NCBI GenBank assembly: GCA_017303905.1
Contig: JAFLBH010000001.1
Span: forward strand, 1-64,000
From: Bacteroidota bacterium
GTDB lineage: Bacteria; Bacteroidota; Bacteroidia; B-17B0; Aurantibacillaceae
Direction: 5' to 3'
Length of the DNA stretch: 64,000 nt
This document shows, piece by piece, positions 17,567 through 26,777 of the stretch. The position numbers and the translations under genes are program-made. The first letter of the stretch is position 1, and every line of letters begins with the position of its first letter. The notes under the pieces were generated by a model that made no database searches, was not told where the DNA came from, and was given only the letters and a program-made list of their open reading frames with translations.

Positions 17567-17649
17567 CGGATAGTGGGAAAGGAATTGCAGCAGACTATGG
17601 ATTTTTGATTTATTTTTCTATTTTTACCGGCAATTATAAAAATTATCAA

Positions 17650-17799
17650 ATGGGAAAAGGTGATCAACGTTCGAAGCGCGGTAAAATTCACATAGGAACA
17701 TATGGTGTTTTACGTAAACGCAAAAAAGCTGCTAAAAAAGCGGCAGCTGCTAAAAAAGCCGGAGTAAAAAAGAAGGCTACAAAAAAAGCAGCAAAATAA
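17650..17799 (+). CDS. 30S ribosomal protein THX
   Basis: A 49-residue, very basic small-subunit protein. The first half, MGKGDQRSKRGKI followed by IGTYGVLRKRKK, is the THX/bTHX signature; the second half is a Lys/Ala-rich tail, which is longer than the ~26-residue Thermus form but typical for Bacteroidota. THX sits in a cavity at the top of the 30S head and stabilises 16S rRNA helices. I chose the ATG at 17650; an upstream in-frame TTG at 17605 is not supported by homology. A strong terminator follows. Confidence 0.93.
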   Translation: MGKGDQRSKRGKIHIGTYGVLRKRKKAAKKAAAAKKAGVKKKATKKAAK

Positions 17800-17803
17800 T
17801 TTA

Positions 17804-17827
17804 AACCGCCAATAAGGCGGTTTTTTT
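17804..17827 (+). terminator. Rho-independent terminator of the THX gene
   Basis: AACCGCC and GGCGGTT form a 7-bp stem around a short AATAA loop, directly followed by seven Ts. It lies a few bases after the THX stop codon. Confidence 0.85.
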
Positions 17828-17833
17828 ATGCAT

Positions 17834-17864
17834 AAAAAAAGCCCAAACAAAGTTTGGGCTTTTA
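17834..17864. terminator. Bidirectional terminator between THX and Bax inhibitor genes
   Basis: AAAAGCCCAAAC and GTTTGGGCTTTT form a 12-bp inverted repeat with a 3-nt loop. On the minus strand it is followed by a run of seven Ts, which suits the Bax inhibitor-1 gene that ends at 17882; on the plus strand it is a back-up for the THX gene. Confidence 0.8.
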
Positions 17865-17881
17865 AATAACAAGATTGAATA

Positions 17882-18619
17882 TTAATCTTTACGCCCTCCG
17901 AATAAACGTAAAAGGTATAAGAAGATATTAATGAAATCAAGATAAAGGTTTAGAGCGCCCATTACGGCTAATTTTCTAAATGGTGTGCTTCCATCATCTT
18001 CAGCAGCTAAATTTTTAATCTTCTGAACATCCCAAGCAGTTAAGCCTGTGAAAATAATTACACCAAGAATACTACAGATAAAGCTCATTTTATCACTTTG
18101 CATGAAAATATTGATTACTGAAGCAATAATGATTCCAATTAAACCGATCATTAATAAACTTCCCATTTTGGTTAAATCAGTCTTGGTAGTATAACCTGCA
18201 ATGGCCATTACAGCGAATAAAGCTACAGAGCTTAGGAATACATTGAAAATTGACCCCAACTCATAAACCATGAAGATGAAACTTAAGCTGATCCCGTTAA
18301 CGGCTGAATAAGCTAAAAACACAGCGATTAATGCAGGATAAGAAAGCTTGTTAAATCCGAAAGACATTAACATAACGAATCCAAGCGGAGCAAACATAAC
18401 TACCCAGGCAAAAATGCTGAGCTTATACCCTTCTGCGGTTTCCACAAAAAGCATACGAACTAAATCCGGTACAAATGCGAAAAGCATAGATGAGATTGTT
18501 GTAATTACTAGTGCCAAAGTCATCCATGAAAAAACCGAACGTAAAAGCGTGCTGCTGTTTACAATCGTTGCATCCTGAATGTTGTTGATGTTGGTGCTTC
18601 TAAAATTTGTGTTTTCCAT
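17882..18619 (-). CDS. Bax inhibitor-1/YccA family membrane protein
   Basis: A 245-residue integral membrane protein with seven hydrophobic helices. Features of the BI-1/YccA family are the SVFSWMTLALVITT start of TM1, the NGISLSFIF helix, and the C-terminal TAWDVQKIK segment and LYLDFINIFLYLLRLF helix. Bacterial members are pH-sensitive calcium leak channels or modulators of membrane proteolysis. It is monocistronic, with a TAACTTTG box at 18636-18643 and the terminator at 17834-17864. Confidence 0.93.
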   Translation of the reverse strand: MENTNFRSTNINNIQDATIVNSSTLLRSVFSWMTLALVITTISSMLFAFVPDLVRMLFVETAEGYKLSIFAWVVMFAPLGFVMLMSFGFNKLSYPALIAVFLAYSAVNGISLSFIFMVYELGSIFNVFLSSVALFAVMAIAGYTTKTDLTKMGSLLMIGLIGIIIASVINIFMQSDKMSFICSILGVIIFTGLTAWDVQKIKNLAAEDDGSTPFRKLAVMGALNLYLDFINIFLYLLRLFGGRKD

Positions 18620-18635
18620 TTTTCTTTAATTTAAG

Positions 18636-18643
18636 CAAAGTTA
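18636..18643 (-). promoter_or_regulatory. -7 box (TAACTTTG) for the Bax inhibitor-1 gene
   Basis: A perfect TAnnTTTG match on the minus strand, 16 nt upstream of the ATG at 18619. No clear TTG is seen at the usual -33 spacing. Confidence 0.5.
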
Positions 18644-18681
18644 AGTATAATTAAGTGCTGTTCTCAGAGATTAACAAAAGT

Positions 18682-19935
18682 TTACAATCCCAATAAAATC
18701 TCTTCCGGATTTTTTCCGCCGAATAACATCTTAGTTGGGTTCTCTAACATTTCTTTCACTTTTACAAGGAATCCAACGCTTTCGCGTCCGTCGATAATAC
18801 GGTGATCATAACTTAAAGCAACATACATCATCGGACGAATTTCTACTTTACCGTTTACTGCCATTGGGCGTTCCACAACGTTGTGCATGCCTAAAATAGC
18901 GCTTTGCGGCGGATTAATGATTGGCGTACTCATCATACTTCCAAATACACCACCATTAGTTATCGTAAAAGTTCCACCTTCCATATCAGGAATAGTTAAC
19001 TTTCCGTCGCGTGCTTTAATAGCTAAATCCTTAATACCTGCTTCAATTTGCGCTAAACTCATTAACTCGGCATTACGCAACACAGGAACCATTAAACCTT
19101 TTGGTGCACTTACCGCAATACCGATATCACAATACTTATTGTAAACAATTTCTTCGCCATCAATCATCGCATTAACCGCAGGGAAATGATACAAGGCTTC
19201 TGTCACTGCTTTTGTAAAGAAACTCATGAAACCAATATTAGTTCCGTAAACTTCTTTGAATTTGTCTTTATACTTCGCACGAATCGCGTAAATAGCGCTC
19301 ATGTCAACTTCATTAAATGTAGTTAACATCGCTGTTTCATTTTTCACTGAAACCAATCGCTTCGCAACCGTTTTACGTAACGAAGTCATCTTCACTTTAT
19401 CTTTATCGCGGCCGCCTTTCCAGCTATTTGAAACAACTTCAAGAGCTGTTGGAAGACCGTTAGATAGAGCAGCTAACACATCTTGTTTTGTGATGCGTCC
19501 GTCTTTACCTGTACCGTTAATCTGATTAGATTTAATACCGTTTTCAGCCATCATTTTTGCAGCTGCGATGCTTGGTGTACCTGTAGCATAAGTACCGGCT
19601 TTTTCAACGGTAGTTGTTACAGTTTGCTTTTCTTCCTTCTTTGCTTCAACCTTTACTTCAGCCTTAGCTTCTGTTTTTGGTTTTGCTTCCGGTTTAAATG
19701 AGGTGTCAATCTTCACTACTACCTGTCCTACTTTTACCGTATCGCCTTCCGCAGCTAATACTTCAATCTTTCCGCTCTCTTCAGCGTTTAAGGTTAATGT
19801 TGCCTTATCAGAGTCAATTTCTGCTAATACATCATCTTTCTCTACTACATCGCCAGTTTGTTTTACCCAACGGGCAATGACAACTTCAGTAATTGATTCT
19901 CCGGGACTAGGTACTTTTAATTCTACGATTGCCAT
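18682..19935 (-). CDS. sucB: 2-oxoglutarate dehydrogenase E2, dihydrolipoyl succinyltransferase
   Basis: A 417-residue E2 component (also called OdhB) of the TCA-cycle 2-oxoglutarate dehydrogenase complex. The lipoyl domain is at residues 1-80 with the lipoylated Lys44 in EIDSDKA. An Ala/Lys/Glu-rich linker follows, then the peripheral subunit-binding domain near 118-155 ([23 protein letters not shown]). The catalytic acyltransferase domain fills the C-terminal half, with the active-site [11 protein letters not shown] and the conserved [11 protein letters not shown]. It lies 30 nt downstream of sucA and is surely cotranscribed. The E3 gene (lpd) is not in the window. Confidence 0.96.
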   Translation of the reverse strand: MAIVELKVPSPGESITEVVIARWVKQTGDVVEKDDVLAEIDSDKATLTLNAEESGKIEVLAAEGDTVKVGQVVVKIDTSFKPEAKPKTEAKAEVKVEAKKEEKQTVTTTVEKAGTYATGTPSIAAAKMMAENGIKSNQINGTGKDGRITKQDVLAALSNGLPTALEVVSNSWKGGRDKDKVKMTSLRKTVAKRLVSVKNETAMLTTFNEVDMSAIYAIRAKYKDKFKEVYGTNIGFMSFFTKAVTEALYHFPAVNAMIDGEEIVYNKYCDIGIAVSAPKGLMVPVLRNAELMSLAQIEAGIKDLAIKARDGKLTIPDMEGGTFTITNGGVFGSMMSTPIINPPQSAILGMHNVVERPMAVNGKVEIRPMMYVALSYDHRIIDGRESVGFLVKVKEMLENPTKMLFGGKNPEEILLGL

Positions 19936-19965
19936 ATCTTATTTTTTGAATGTTTGAATTTGTTT

Positions 19966-22686
19966 TTATTTCATTAATACTTTTGAAAAGATTTTTGTCA
20001 TGATGTTTTCACTTTCCTCATTATGACGTTTACTGAATCCTGTTGCCGGTGAAGCTGATTCATCACGACCTACATATTTTAAATTCAACGAACGCAATTT
20101 TCCATCAATGTAGCGCCAAGCACCTGCATTTTCGGTTTCTTCCTGCACCCACATCAAATCTTTTGCTTTACTGTATTTCTTTAAAATTTCGTCTACTTGT
20201 TTTTGCGGGAAAGGATACAATTGCTCTAATCGTACAAATGCGATATCATCCGCATTTTCCTTGGCACGACGCTCAATTAAATCGTAATATACTTTACCGC
20301 TGCAGAAAGCAATACGTGTTACTTTTTTTGCGTCCGCTAAATTATCATCTAACACTTCATTAAACCCTCCTTTTGTAAAATCAGTGATTTTACTTACGCA
20401 TGCAGGATAACGCAACAATTTCTTTGGCGTAAAGCAAATTAATGGCTTACGGAAATCACGTTTTAACTGACGACGCAATACATGGAATTGTTGAGCCGGT
20501 GTTGTTGTGTTGACAATGTAAATATTATTATTCGCACACATTTGCAAGAAACGCTCCATACGTGCTGAAGAGTGTTCCGGTCCCTGACCTTCGTAACCGT
20601 GTGGTAATAACATTACCAATCCATTCATACGACGCCATTTACTTTCTGCCGATGCCACATATTGATCAATGATGATTTGCGCACCATTGAAGAAATCACC
20701 AAACTGCGCTTCCCAAATAGTTAAGATGCTTGGAGAAGCGAAAGCGTAACCATATTCGAAACCTAAAACACCGTACTCACTTAAGTGTGAATTGTAAATA
20801 CGTAATTGTCCGTCGGTACCTAAATTATTTAATGGTGTATATTCTTCTTCGCTATCCTCTACTTTTACTACCGCATGACGATGAGAGAAAGTTCCGCGTT
20901 CAACGTCTTGTCCGCTGAAACGAACATGATGACCTTCCTTCATTAAAGAAGCATAAGCCAACAACTCGCCCATCGCCCAATCGTAATTATCATTCGCGAT
21001 CATCGCCTTACGGTCGTCGAACACTTTTTGAATTTTATTAAAGAATTTTTTGTCTTTAGGTAATTCTGTAGTTTTTTGAGCTAACTCTAAAAATACTTTT
21101 TCGCTGATGGCTGTATCAGGAGAAGATTCAAAATCTTTATCAGTTGCCATTCGCACGCCTTTCCAGCTTCCTTCGAGGAAAGATGTAATTTTAGCCTTCT
21201 CTGTTTTCTTAGCTTCATCTAAGTTAGCATCCAACTGCGCTTTAAATCCTTTTTCAATTTCCTTCGCCTCTGCAGCTAATTCAGAACCTTCCGCTTCTAA
21301 TTTTTTTACATAGATATCTTTCGGATTAGCATGTGCCGCGATTGCCTTATACAAAACAGGTTGCGTAAAGCGAGGCTCATCACCTTCGTTATGACCGTAT
21401 TTACGGTAACACAATACATCAATGAAAACATCACGATGGAAAGTCTGACGGAATTCCATTGCTAATTTTGAAATAAAACATAGAGCTTCCACATCATCAC
21501 CATTCACGTGGAATACCGGTGATAAAACAACCTTTGCAATATCTGTACAGTACGTGGATGAACGTGCGTCTAAAAAGTTAGTTGTAAAACCAACCTGATT
21601 ATTAATTACAAAATGAACTGTACCGCCTGTTTTATAACCATCGAGCTGACTCATTTGCAATACTTCATACACAACACCTTGTCCGGCAATAGCAGCATCT
21701 CCATGTAATAACACAGGACATACCTTTGAATTATCACCATTATGAAGATTATCAATTTTAGCGCGGGCAATTCCCGTTACAACAGGATCAACAGTTTCTA
21801 AGTGTGATGGATTTGGAGTCAGACTCATGTGTGTCTTTTTACCGCCATCACTAATTTGATCCGATGAATAACCCATGTGATATTTAACATCACCGTCGAA
21901 TAAAGAATCTTCGCTTGGGCGTCCTTCAAACTCAGTGAATACATCCTTATAGGTTTTATTCATGATATTGGTAAGAACATTTAAACGCCCACGGTGCGCC
22001 ATACCGATTACATAATCCTGAATACCAAGATTAGCACCATGCTCCATTAATGCGTTCATAGCCGGAATAACTGCTTCGCCTCCTTCCAGAGAAAAACGTT
22101 TTTGTCCGACAAACTTCGTGTGTAAATAATTTTCGAAAACAACCGCCTGCGTTAATTTCTTAAGGATAATTCGCTTTTCATCTTTAGTGAAGCTAGGCGT
22201 GTTTTTATTCTTCTCCATGCGCTCTTGCAACCACTTTACAACTTGTGGCTCACGCATGAACATATACTCTGCACCAATACTCTGACAATATGTTTGATTT
22301 AAATGTGCAACTATGTCTTTTAATTTAGCCGGACCAATTCCTATTTCGTTACCCGCCTGAAAAACGGTTTCTAAATCTTTATCTGATAAACCAAAGTTCT
22401 CTAAAGCTAAAGTTGGCTCATACGTACGACGTTGGCGAACCGGATTCGTTTTAGTAAATAAATGTCCGCGTTGACGATAACCGGCGATTAAACTAATCAC
22501 CTTAAACTCTTTCGCTACATTTTCAGGAATTCCACCACCATCATCATACGATGTGCGTGCAAATTCAAAACCTTTAAAAAAATCCCTCCACGAAGCGTCA
22601 ACCGAATTGGGGTCTTGCAAATACTGATTGAATAATGATTCAATCGCATTTACATCACTGGTACCTACATAAGAAAACTTGTCCAT
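19966..22686 (-). CDS. sucA: 2-oxoglutarate dehydrogenase E1 component
   Basis: A 906-residue thiamine-diphosphate-dependent E1 subunit that decarboxylates 2-oxoglutarate and passes the succinyl group to E2. The N-terminus carries the SYVGTSDVNAIESLFNQY and DPNSVDASWRDFF segment that docks E2. The catalytic regions include GMAHRGRLNVL, HLETVDPVV, HGDAAIAGQGVVYE, CYRKYGHNEGDEPRFTQP, SHRHAVV, EAQFGDFFNGAQ and HGYEGQGPEHSSARMERFL. Length is normal for the family. It is the first gene of the sucAB operon and has a TAAATTTG box at 22709-22716. Confidence 0.96.
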   Translation of the reverse strand: MDKFSYVGTSDVNAIESLFNQYLQDPNSVDASWRDFFKGFEFARTSYDDGGGIPENVAKEFKVISLIAGYRQRGHLFTKTNPVRQRRTYEPTLALENFGLSDKDLETVFQAGNEIGIGPAKLKDIVAHLNQTYCQSIGAEYMFMREPQVVKWLQERMEKNKNTPSFTKDEKRIILKKLTQAVVFENYLHTKFVGQKRFSLEGGEAVIPAMNALMEHGANLGIQDYVIGMAHRGRLNVLTNIMNKTYKDVFTEFEGRPSEDSLFDGDVKYHMGYSSDQISDGGKKTHMSLTPNPSHLETVDPVVTGIARAKIDNLHNGDNSKVCPVLLHGDAAIAGQGVVYEVLQMSQLDGYKTGGTVHFVINNQVGFTTNFLDARSSTYCTDIAKVVLSPVFHVNGDDVEALCFISKLAMEFRQTFHRDVFIDVLCYRKYGHNEGDEPRFTQPVLYKAIAAHANPKDIYVKKLEAEGSELAAEAKEIEKGFKAQLDANLDEAKKTEKAKITSFLEGSWKGVRMATDKDFESSPDTAISEKVFLELAQKTTELPKDKKFFNKIQKVFDDRKAMIANDNYDWAMGELLAYASLMKEGHHVRFSGQDVERGTFSHRHAVVKVEDSEEEYTPLNNLGTDGQLRIYNSHLSEYGVLGFEYGYAFASPSILTIWEAQFGDFFNGAQIIIDQYVASAESKWRRMNGLVMLLPHGYEGQGPEHSSARMERFLQMCANNNIYIVNTTTPAQQFHVLRRQLKRDFRKPLICFTPKKLLRYPACVSKITDFTKGGFNEVLDDNLADAKKVTRIAFCSGKVYYDLIERRAKENADDIAFVRLEQLYPFPQKQVDEILKKYSKAKDLMWVQEETENAGAWRYIDGKLRSLNLKYVGRDESASPATGFSKRHNEESENIMTKIFSKVLMK

Positions 22687-22708
22687 CTTATATTTTTAAT
22701 GTAAGCCC

Positions 22709-22716
22709 CAAATTTA
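22709..22716 (-). promoter_or_regulatory. -7 box (TAAATTTG) for sucAB
   Basis: A perfect TAnnTTTG match on the minus strand, 22 nt upstream of the sucA ATG at 22686. The position is plausible for the sucAB promoter; the -33 element is unclear. Confidence 0.5.
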
Positions 22717-22913
22717 AGAATAATAATTGGAAGTGACGGAAACAAAAGCGTATTAATTATACTGATAAACAGCACGTTATAAAGCGCTTGCGATACCTGA
22801 GAAATGCGTGATATTTTTACAATTAAACTGGGTATAACTTAGTTCGCTTATTTTAAGATACTTTTGGCTTTGCTAAAAAAACATAAGCACAAAAACTTTC
22901 TTAAAATTTAATT

Positions 22914-22921
22914 TAACTTTG
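22914..22921 (+). promoter_or_regulatory. -7 box (TAACTTTG) immediately before the SPOR gene
   Basis: A perfect TAnnTTTG box ends only 4 nt before the GTG start codon at 22926. If the usual geometry holds, transcription starts within about 2 nt of the start codon. Confidence 0.45.
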
Positions 22922-22925
22922 AATC

Positions 22926-23321
22926 GTGAAACGATTACTTTTTTTTCTAATTATATGTATTGCGGGCACTAATTATGCGCAAGAAAATCCACACAACGAT
23001 CAAATGCAAACTCAGTTGAAAGTAAAACAACTGATGGAGAAAAAAGCTACTTACAATAAACTCAACAACGGTGAATACGATGGGTACAGAATTAAAATTC
23101 ACTTTGGTACCGACAGAGTAAAAGCCAGAGAAGTAAAAACTAAATTCTCGCAAAAATTCACCGATTACACGCCGTATGAAGATTACGATCAACCGAATTT
23201 TATCATTACGGTTGGTGATTTCAGAACTAAACTTGAAGCATTCGAAGCCTTGAAAAAAATTCAGGTTGAATTTCCAAACGGATTTGTAATCAAAAGTAAA
23301 ATCCGCCCGATGAAGGTGTAA
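22926..23321 (+). CDS. Secreted SPOR-domain protein
   Basis: A 131-residue exported protein that starts with GTG. Residues 1-18 are a signal peptide ending near TNYAQ. The rest is a short charged region and a C-terminal SPOR-like domain (about residues 50-130): YRIKIHFGT, the RAREVKTKF-like helix, then NFIITVGDFRTKLEAFEALKKIQVEFPN with the typical YxVxVGxF-type strand. SPOR domains bind denuded peptidoglycan glycan strands, so it probably sits at the cell wall in the periplasm. It is monocistronic. Confidence 0.82.
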   Translation: MKRLLFFLIICIAGTNYAQENPHNDQMQTQLKVKQLMEKKATYNKLNNGEYDGYRIKIHFGTDRVKAREVKTKFSQKFTDYTPYEDYDQPNFIITVGDFRTKLEAFEALKKIQVEFPNGFVIKSKIRPMKV

Positions 23322-23441
23322 GACTCCATCTTACTCTTGTATTTGTTTCTTGTATTTTCAAACTCCTTCTTAAAAATCCGAAAATCTATTGCCAACAACT
23401 CCGAACTATGAAGTAATTCATTACTTTTATACTCATTCTAA

Positions 23442-24977
23442 ATGAAAGTTAGTATCATAGGCGCGGGCATGTCGGGTTTAACTGCAGGTTGTTACTTGCA
23501 GATGAACGGTTTTGAAACAGAAATTTTCGAAAAGCACGCCATTCCCGGTGGTTTATGTACCAGTTGGCATAAAAACGGCTACACCATTGATGGTTGCATT
23601 CATTGGATTTTAGGCAGCGATACCGGGAGTTCCTTTCATCAAATGTGGATGGAAATTCTTGACATGAAAAAAGTGGAATTCGTAAATCACGATATCCGCA
23701 TTGAAGTTGAAGTAAAGAACAAAGACAAATACGGTAGTCATGTTTTTAAACTCTATACAGATTTAAACAAACTACATGAATACCTATTGGATTTATCGCC
23801 GGAAGATAAAAAACCAATCGACGAGTTAATTAAATCCATGCGCGTGATGCAAAAATTTGACTTACCTCCCATCATGGATGATTTGCCCTTCTTTCAAAAC
23901 ATGATAAGAGGGATAAAAATGACGCGTTATCTCGAATTTGTTTGGTGGTTTTTGAAATTAAAAAACGAAACCAATTATACATTCGCTAAGAAATTAAAGA
24001 ATCCGTTTTTAAGAGAGAGCTTTGAATTACTGTACGATGGCAATGAAGTAAATATTTTAGTGATCACCATGCCTTTATCGGTTTTTGATAAAAAAAGTGC
24101 CGGCTATCCGGTTGGAGGTTCGCTTGAATTTGCGAAAAAAATCGAGCAGGCTTATTTAAAATTAGGCGGGAAAATTCATTATAAAACACCGGTTAAAAAA
24201 ATAATTGTTGAAGACAATACCGCTAAAGGATTGTTGGTTCGTAATGATATTGTTCATCATTCTGATATTATTTTATCGGCTGCGGATTGGAATTTTAGTG
24301 TGTTTAATTTACTCGACGGGAAATATGTGAATGATAAAATTCTTCAGTTGCGCGATTTAAAAAAACTGGAAGTGTTTTATTCTATAGTTCATTTGGGATT
24401 TGGCATTAATGCCGATTTAAAAGACCATCCGCATTTCTCACGCTTCCCGCTTAAAGAAGATTTGATTTTGCCCGACGGAACTAAATACGACCGACTGGAA
24501 GTTCATATCTACAATTACGATCGCACCATGGCTCCCGAAGGAAAAACATCGGTTGTTGTGAGTTTCTATACAAAAAATGGCGACTGGTGGATTGATCTGA
24601 GAAAAAACGACCGTCCGAAATACAGAGAAGTAAAAAAGGAATTTACTCAAAAAATTATCGACTTGCTTGATGAACGACTTGGCGGAATTAAAGACAAATT
24701 AGAGATGAGTGACATGGCTACGCCCGCCACTGTTTATCGATACACCAATAACTGGAAAGGCAGTACTCAAGGCTGGCTTCCGGGAAAAAATTTGTTATCA
24801 CCGAGCCCTGTCGGTTTTACTTTACCGGGTTTGAAAAACTTTTACTATAGCAGCCATTGGAATCAACCCGGTGGTGGATTACCTATTGCCATCAAAACAG
24901 GCCGAGATGTTACTAAATACATCTGCAAAGCTGTAGGAAAGAAATTCACCACCACTACGCATTTGCGCAAGGATTAA
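23442..24977 (+). CDS. CrtI-like NAD(P)/FAD-dependent oxidoreductase
   Basis: A 511-residue flavoprotein of the phytoene desaturase/amine oxidase superfamily. The FAD dinucleotide-binding motif is IIGAGMSGLTAGCYL at residues 4-18, with the EIFEKHAIPGGLCTSW continuation. The C-terminal FAD-binding segment includes TPATVYRYTNNWKGSTQGW and LKNFYYSSHWNQPGGGLPIAI. Homologues include carotenoid desaturases, isomerases and all-trans-retinol saturase-like enzymes; no carotenoid gene is adjacent, so the substrate is unresolved. The next gene, a C45 hydrolase, starts 25 nt downstream. Confidence 0.85.
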   Translation: MKVSIIGAGMSGLTAGCYLQMNGFETEIFEKHAIPGGLCTSWHKNGYTIDGCIHWILGSDTGSSFHQMWMEILDMKKVEFVNHDIRIEVEVKNKDKYGSHVFKLYTDLNKLHEYLLDLSPEDKKPIDELIKSMRVMQKFDLPPIMDDLPFFQNMIRGIKMTRYLEFVWWFLKLKNETNYTFAKKLKNPFLRESFELLYDGNEVNILVITMPLSVFDKKSAGYPVGGSLEFAKKIEQAYLKLGGKIHYKTPVKKIIVEDNTAKGLLVRNDIVHHSDIILSAADWNFSVFNLLDGKYVNDKILQLRDLKKLEVFYSIVHLGFGINADLKDHPHFSRFPLKEDLILPDGTKYDRLEVHIYNYDRTMAPEGKTSVVVSFYTKNGDWWIDLRKNDRPKYREVKKEFTQKIIDLLDERLGGIKDKLEMSDMATPATVYRYTNNWKGSTQGWLPGKNLLSPSPVGFTLPGLKNFYYSSHWNQPGGGLPIAIKTGRDVTKYICKAVGKKFTTTTHLRKD

Positions 24978-24991
24978 GCTTTATTTATTCG

Positions 24992-24999
24992 TAAATTTG
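24992..24999 (+). promoter_or_regulatory. -7 box (TAAATTTG) immediately before the C45 hydrolase gene
   Basis: A perfect TAnnTTTG box ends only 3 nt before the ATG at 25003. If used, the transcript would begin at or next to the start codon. It lies in the short gap after the oxidoreductase gene, so the downstream gene may have its own promoter. Confidence 0.42.
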
Positions 25000-25002
25000 A
25001 CT

Positions 25003-26697
25003 ATGCTTAAAAAGCTGGGGCGCATATTGCTACGCACCTTCTTGGTGTTTTTGGTATTACTGATTGGTTTTGCCATTTACTTCATTATAGCCATTCAGAT
25101 CAGCGAGCCTGAAATAGCCGACAATTCTGCTTTAAAAAAAGAACGTACGCAATACGGCGACAATTTTTATAAAATAGAAAACAGTTTTCTTAAAAAGAAC
25201 AAACACGGTTTATGGGAGCTGTATGTAGAAGGTGATGGGTTTGAACGCGGAGCAGCTAACGGTCATCTCACCAAGGAATTGGCCAACTATCAGGAAGAAG
25301 CGTTTTTTAAGCAAATACAATTATTGATTCCTGATTTAATCTATTTGAAATTCTTAAAATACTTTGTGGCTTATTTTAATCGCCATCTACCCGACCACAT
25401 TACAGACGAATACAAAGAAGAGATTTACGGTATTTCGCGATTTGCCTCCGATAAATATGATTTTGTAGGGCCGAAATATCATCGCATTTTAAATTATCAC
25501 GGCGCTCACGATATTGGTCATGCGTTGCAAGATAAAAACATGACGGTTGGATGCACCTCCTTTGGTGTATGGAACGATAAAAGCGAAGACGGCGAATTAT
25601 TAATTGCTCGAAATTTTGATTTTTACAGTGGTGATGAATTTGCCCAAAATAAAATCATCCAATTTACAAACCCAAAGAGAGGTTATAAATTTGCGACTAT
25701 TACCTGGGCCGGATTTATTGGCGCAGCAAGCGGAATGAACGATCAGGGAATAACGGTAACTATCAATGCGGCAAAAAGTTCTATTCCCACCGACGCAGCT
25801 ACACCCATAGCATTACTTGCCAGAGAAATTCTACAATTTTCAAAAAACATTAACGACGCGATTGAAATAGCAAAAAAAAGAGATGTTTTTGTTTCGGAAA
25901 GTATTTTAATAGGAAGCGCGAACGACAATAAGGCAATTATCATTGAAAAAACACCTGATGGAATGGATGTTTACGATGCAGGCACGAATGAAATTTTATG
26001 TTCCAATCATTATCAGGGGGAAAAATTCGCATTAGAGTATACTAACTTGAAAAACCAAATTGAAAGTTCTTCGCTGTATAGAAAAGTACGTTTAAAACAA
26101 TTGATGCAAAATCATAAGCAAATAAATTACCTGGAAGCTGCGGAGATTTTGCGCAACCAATCCGGTATTAACGAAAAAAACATTGGTTTAGGAAATGAAA
26201 AAGCCATGAACCAATTAATTGCTCATCACGGAGTCATCTTTAAACCTAAGAGCCGACTCATGTGGGTTTCAACCAACCCCTATCAATGCGGAAAATTTGT
26301 GTGTTACAATTTAAACTCAGTATTTGAAAATGCTAAAGAAATGGATTCGCAAACAGAATTATATATCGATTCATTGACCATTCCAACCGACCCATTTGTA
26401 TATACAAAAACCTACCAGGATTATGTCAAGTTTAAGAATCTGAAAAATTATATTCAATATATAACAAAAGCACCCGGGCATCTTTACTTGAAGTCGAAAT
26501 TTGAAAATGTGTTTATTGAAAGTAATCCTAAGAGTTATTTTACTTACCAGATATTAGGCGACTATTATAAATCAAAATTTAATTACACAGCAGCATTTGA
26601 TTATTACAAAAAAGCTCTAGTGTTTGAAATCGCCACATTAAAAGAGGAAAATCAGATTAAAAAGGACCTTATCTATTGTTTTAACAGAATAAAGTAA
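25003..26697 (+). CDS. C45-type autoproteolytic acyltransferase/hydrolase (Ntn fold)
   Basis: A 564-residue membrane-anchored protein of the C45 (acyl-CoA:6-aminopenicillanate acyltransferase) Ntn-hydrolase family. A transmembrane helix lies at about residues 8-30. The predicted self-cleavage site is Gly183-Cys184 in VGCTSFGVW, after which Cys184 would become the N-terminal nucleophile; ARNFDFYSG and GMNDQGITVTINAAKS are the flanking family motifs. The C-terminal ~60 residues resemble one or two TPR-like helices (YQILGDYYKSKFNYTAAFDYY). The start is ATG 25003, because an upstream TTG at 24997 lies in the -7 box. Family members cleave or form amides of acyl amino acids, lipids or antibiotics; the substrate is unknown. 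Confidence 0.82.
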   Translation: MLKKLGRILLRTFLVFLVLLIGFAIYFIIAIQISEPEIADNSALKKERTQYGDNFYKIENSFLKKNKHGLWELYVEGDGFERGAANGHLTKELANYQEEAFFKQIQLLIPDLIYLKFLKYFVAYFNRHLPDHITDEYKEEIYGISRFASDKYDFVGPKYHRILNYHGAHDIGHALQDKNMTVGCTSFGVWNDKSEDGELLIARNFDFYSGDEFAQNKIIQFTNPKRGYKFATITWAGFIGAASGMNDQGITVTINAAKSSIPTDAATPIALLAREILQFSKNINDAIEIAKKRDVFVSESILIGSANDNKAIIIEKTPDGMDVYDAGTNEILCSNHYQGEKFALEYTNLKNQIESSSLYRKVRLKQLMQNHKQINYLEAAEILRNQSGINEKNIGLGNEKAMNQLIAHHGVIFKPKSRLMWVSTNPYQCGKFVCYNLNSVFENAKEMDSQTELYIDSLTIPTDPFVYTKTYQDYVKFKNLKNYIQYITKAPGHLYLKSKFENVFIESNPKSYFTYQILGDYYKSKFNYTAAFDYYKKALVFEIATLKEENQIKKDLIYCFNRIK

Positions 26698-26777
26698 AAT
26701 TGTTAATTGATTCTTAGCGGAATTTGATTCAAGAGATACATTATTTTCCTATCTTTTCAGTATTAAATCCCTAGCAC

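Noticed and set aside
17449-17691. Open frame of 80 codons overlapping rnpA and the THX gene on the minus strand
   Set aside because: It has no family features and runs through the leader and the divergent gene. The frame that carries RnpA motifs is a different one.
19483-19957. Several open frames opposite sucB
   Set aside because: They lie inside a gene with full domain support and show only low-complexity or signal-less sequence, as expected for shadow frames.
22687-22925. Possible small RNA or riboswitch in the longest gap
   Set aside because: I see only promoter-like boxes at both ends and no stable hairpin with a T-run; there is no evidence for an RNA gene.
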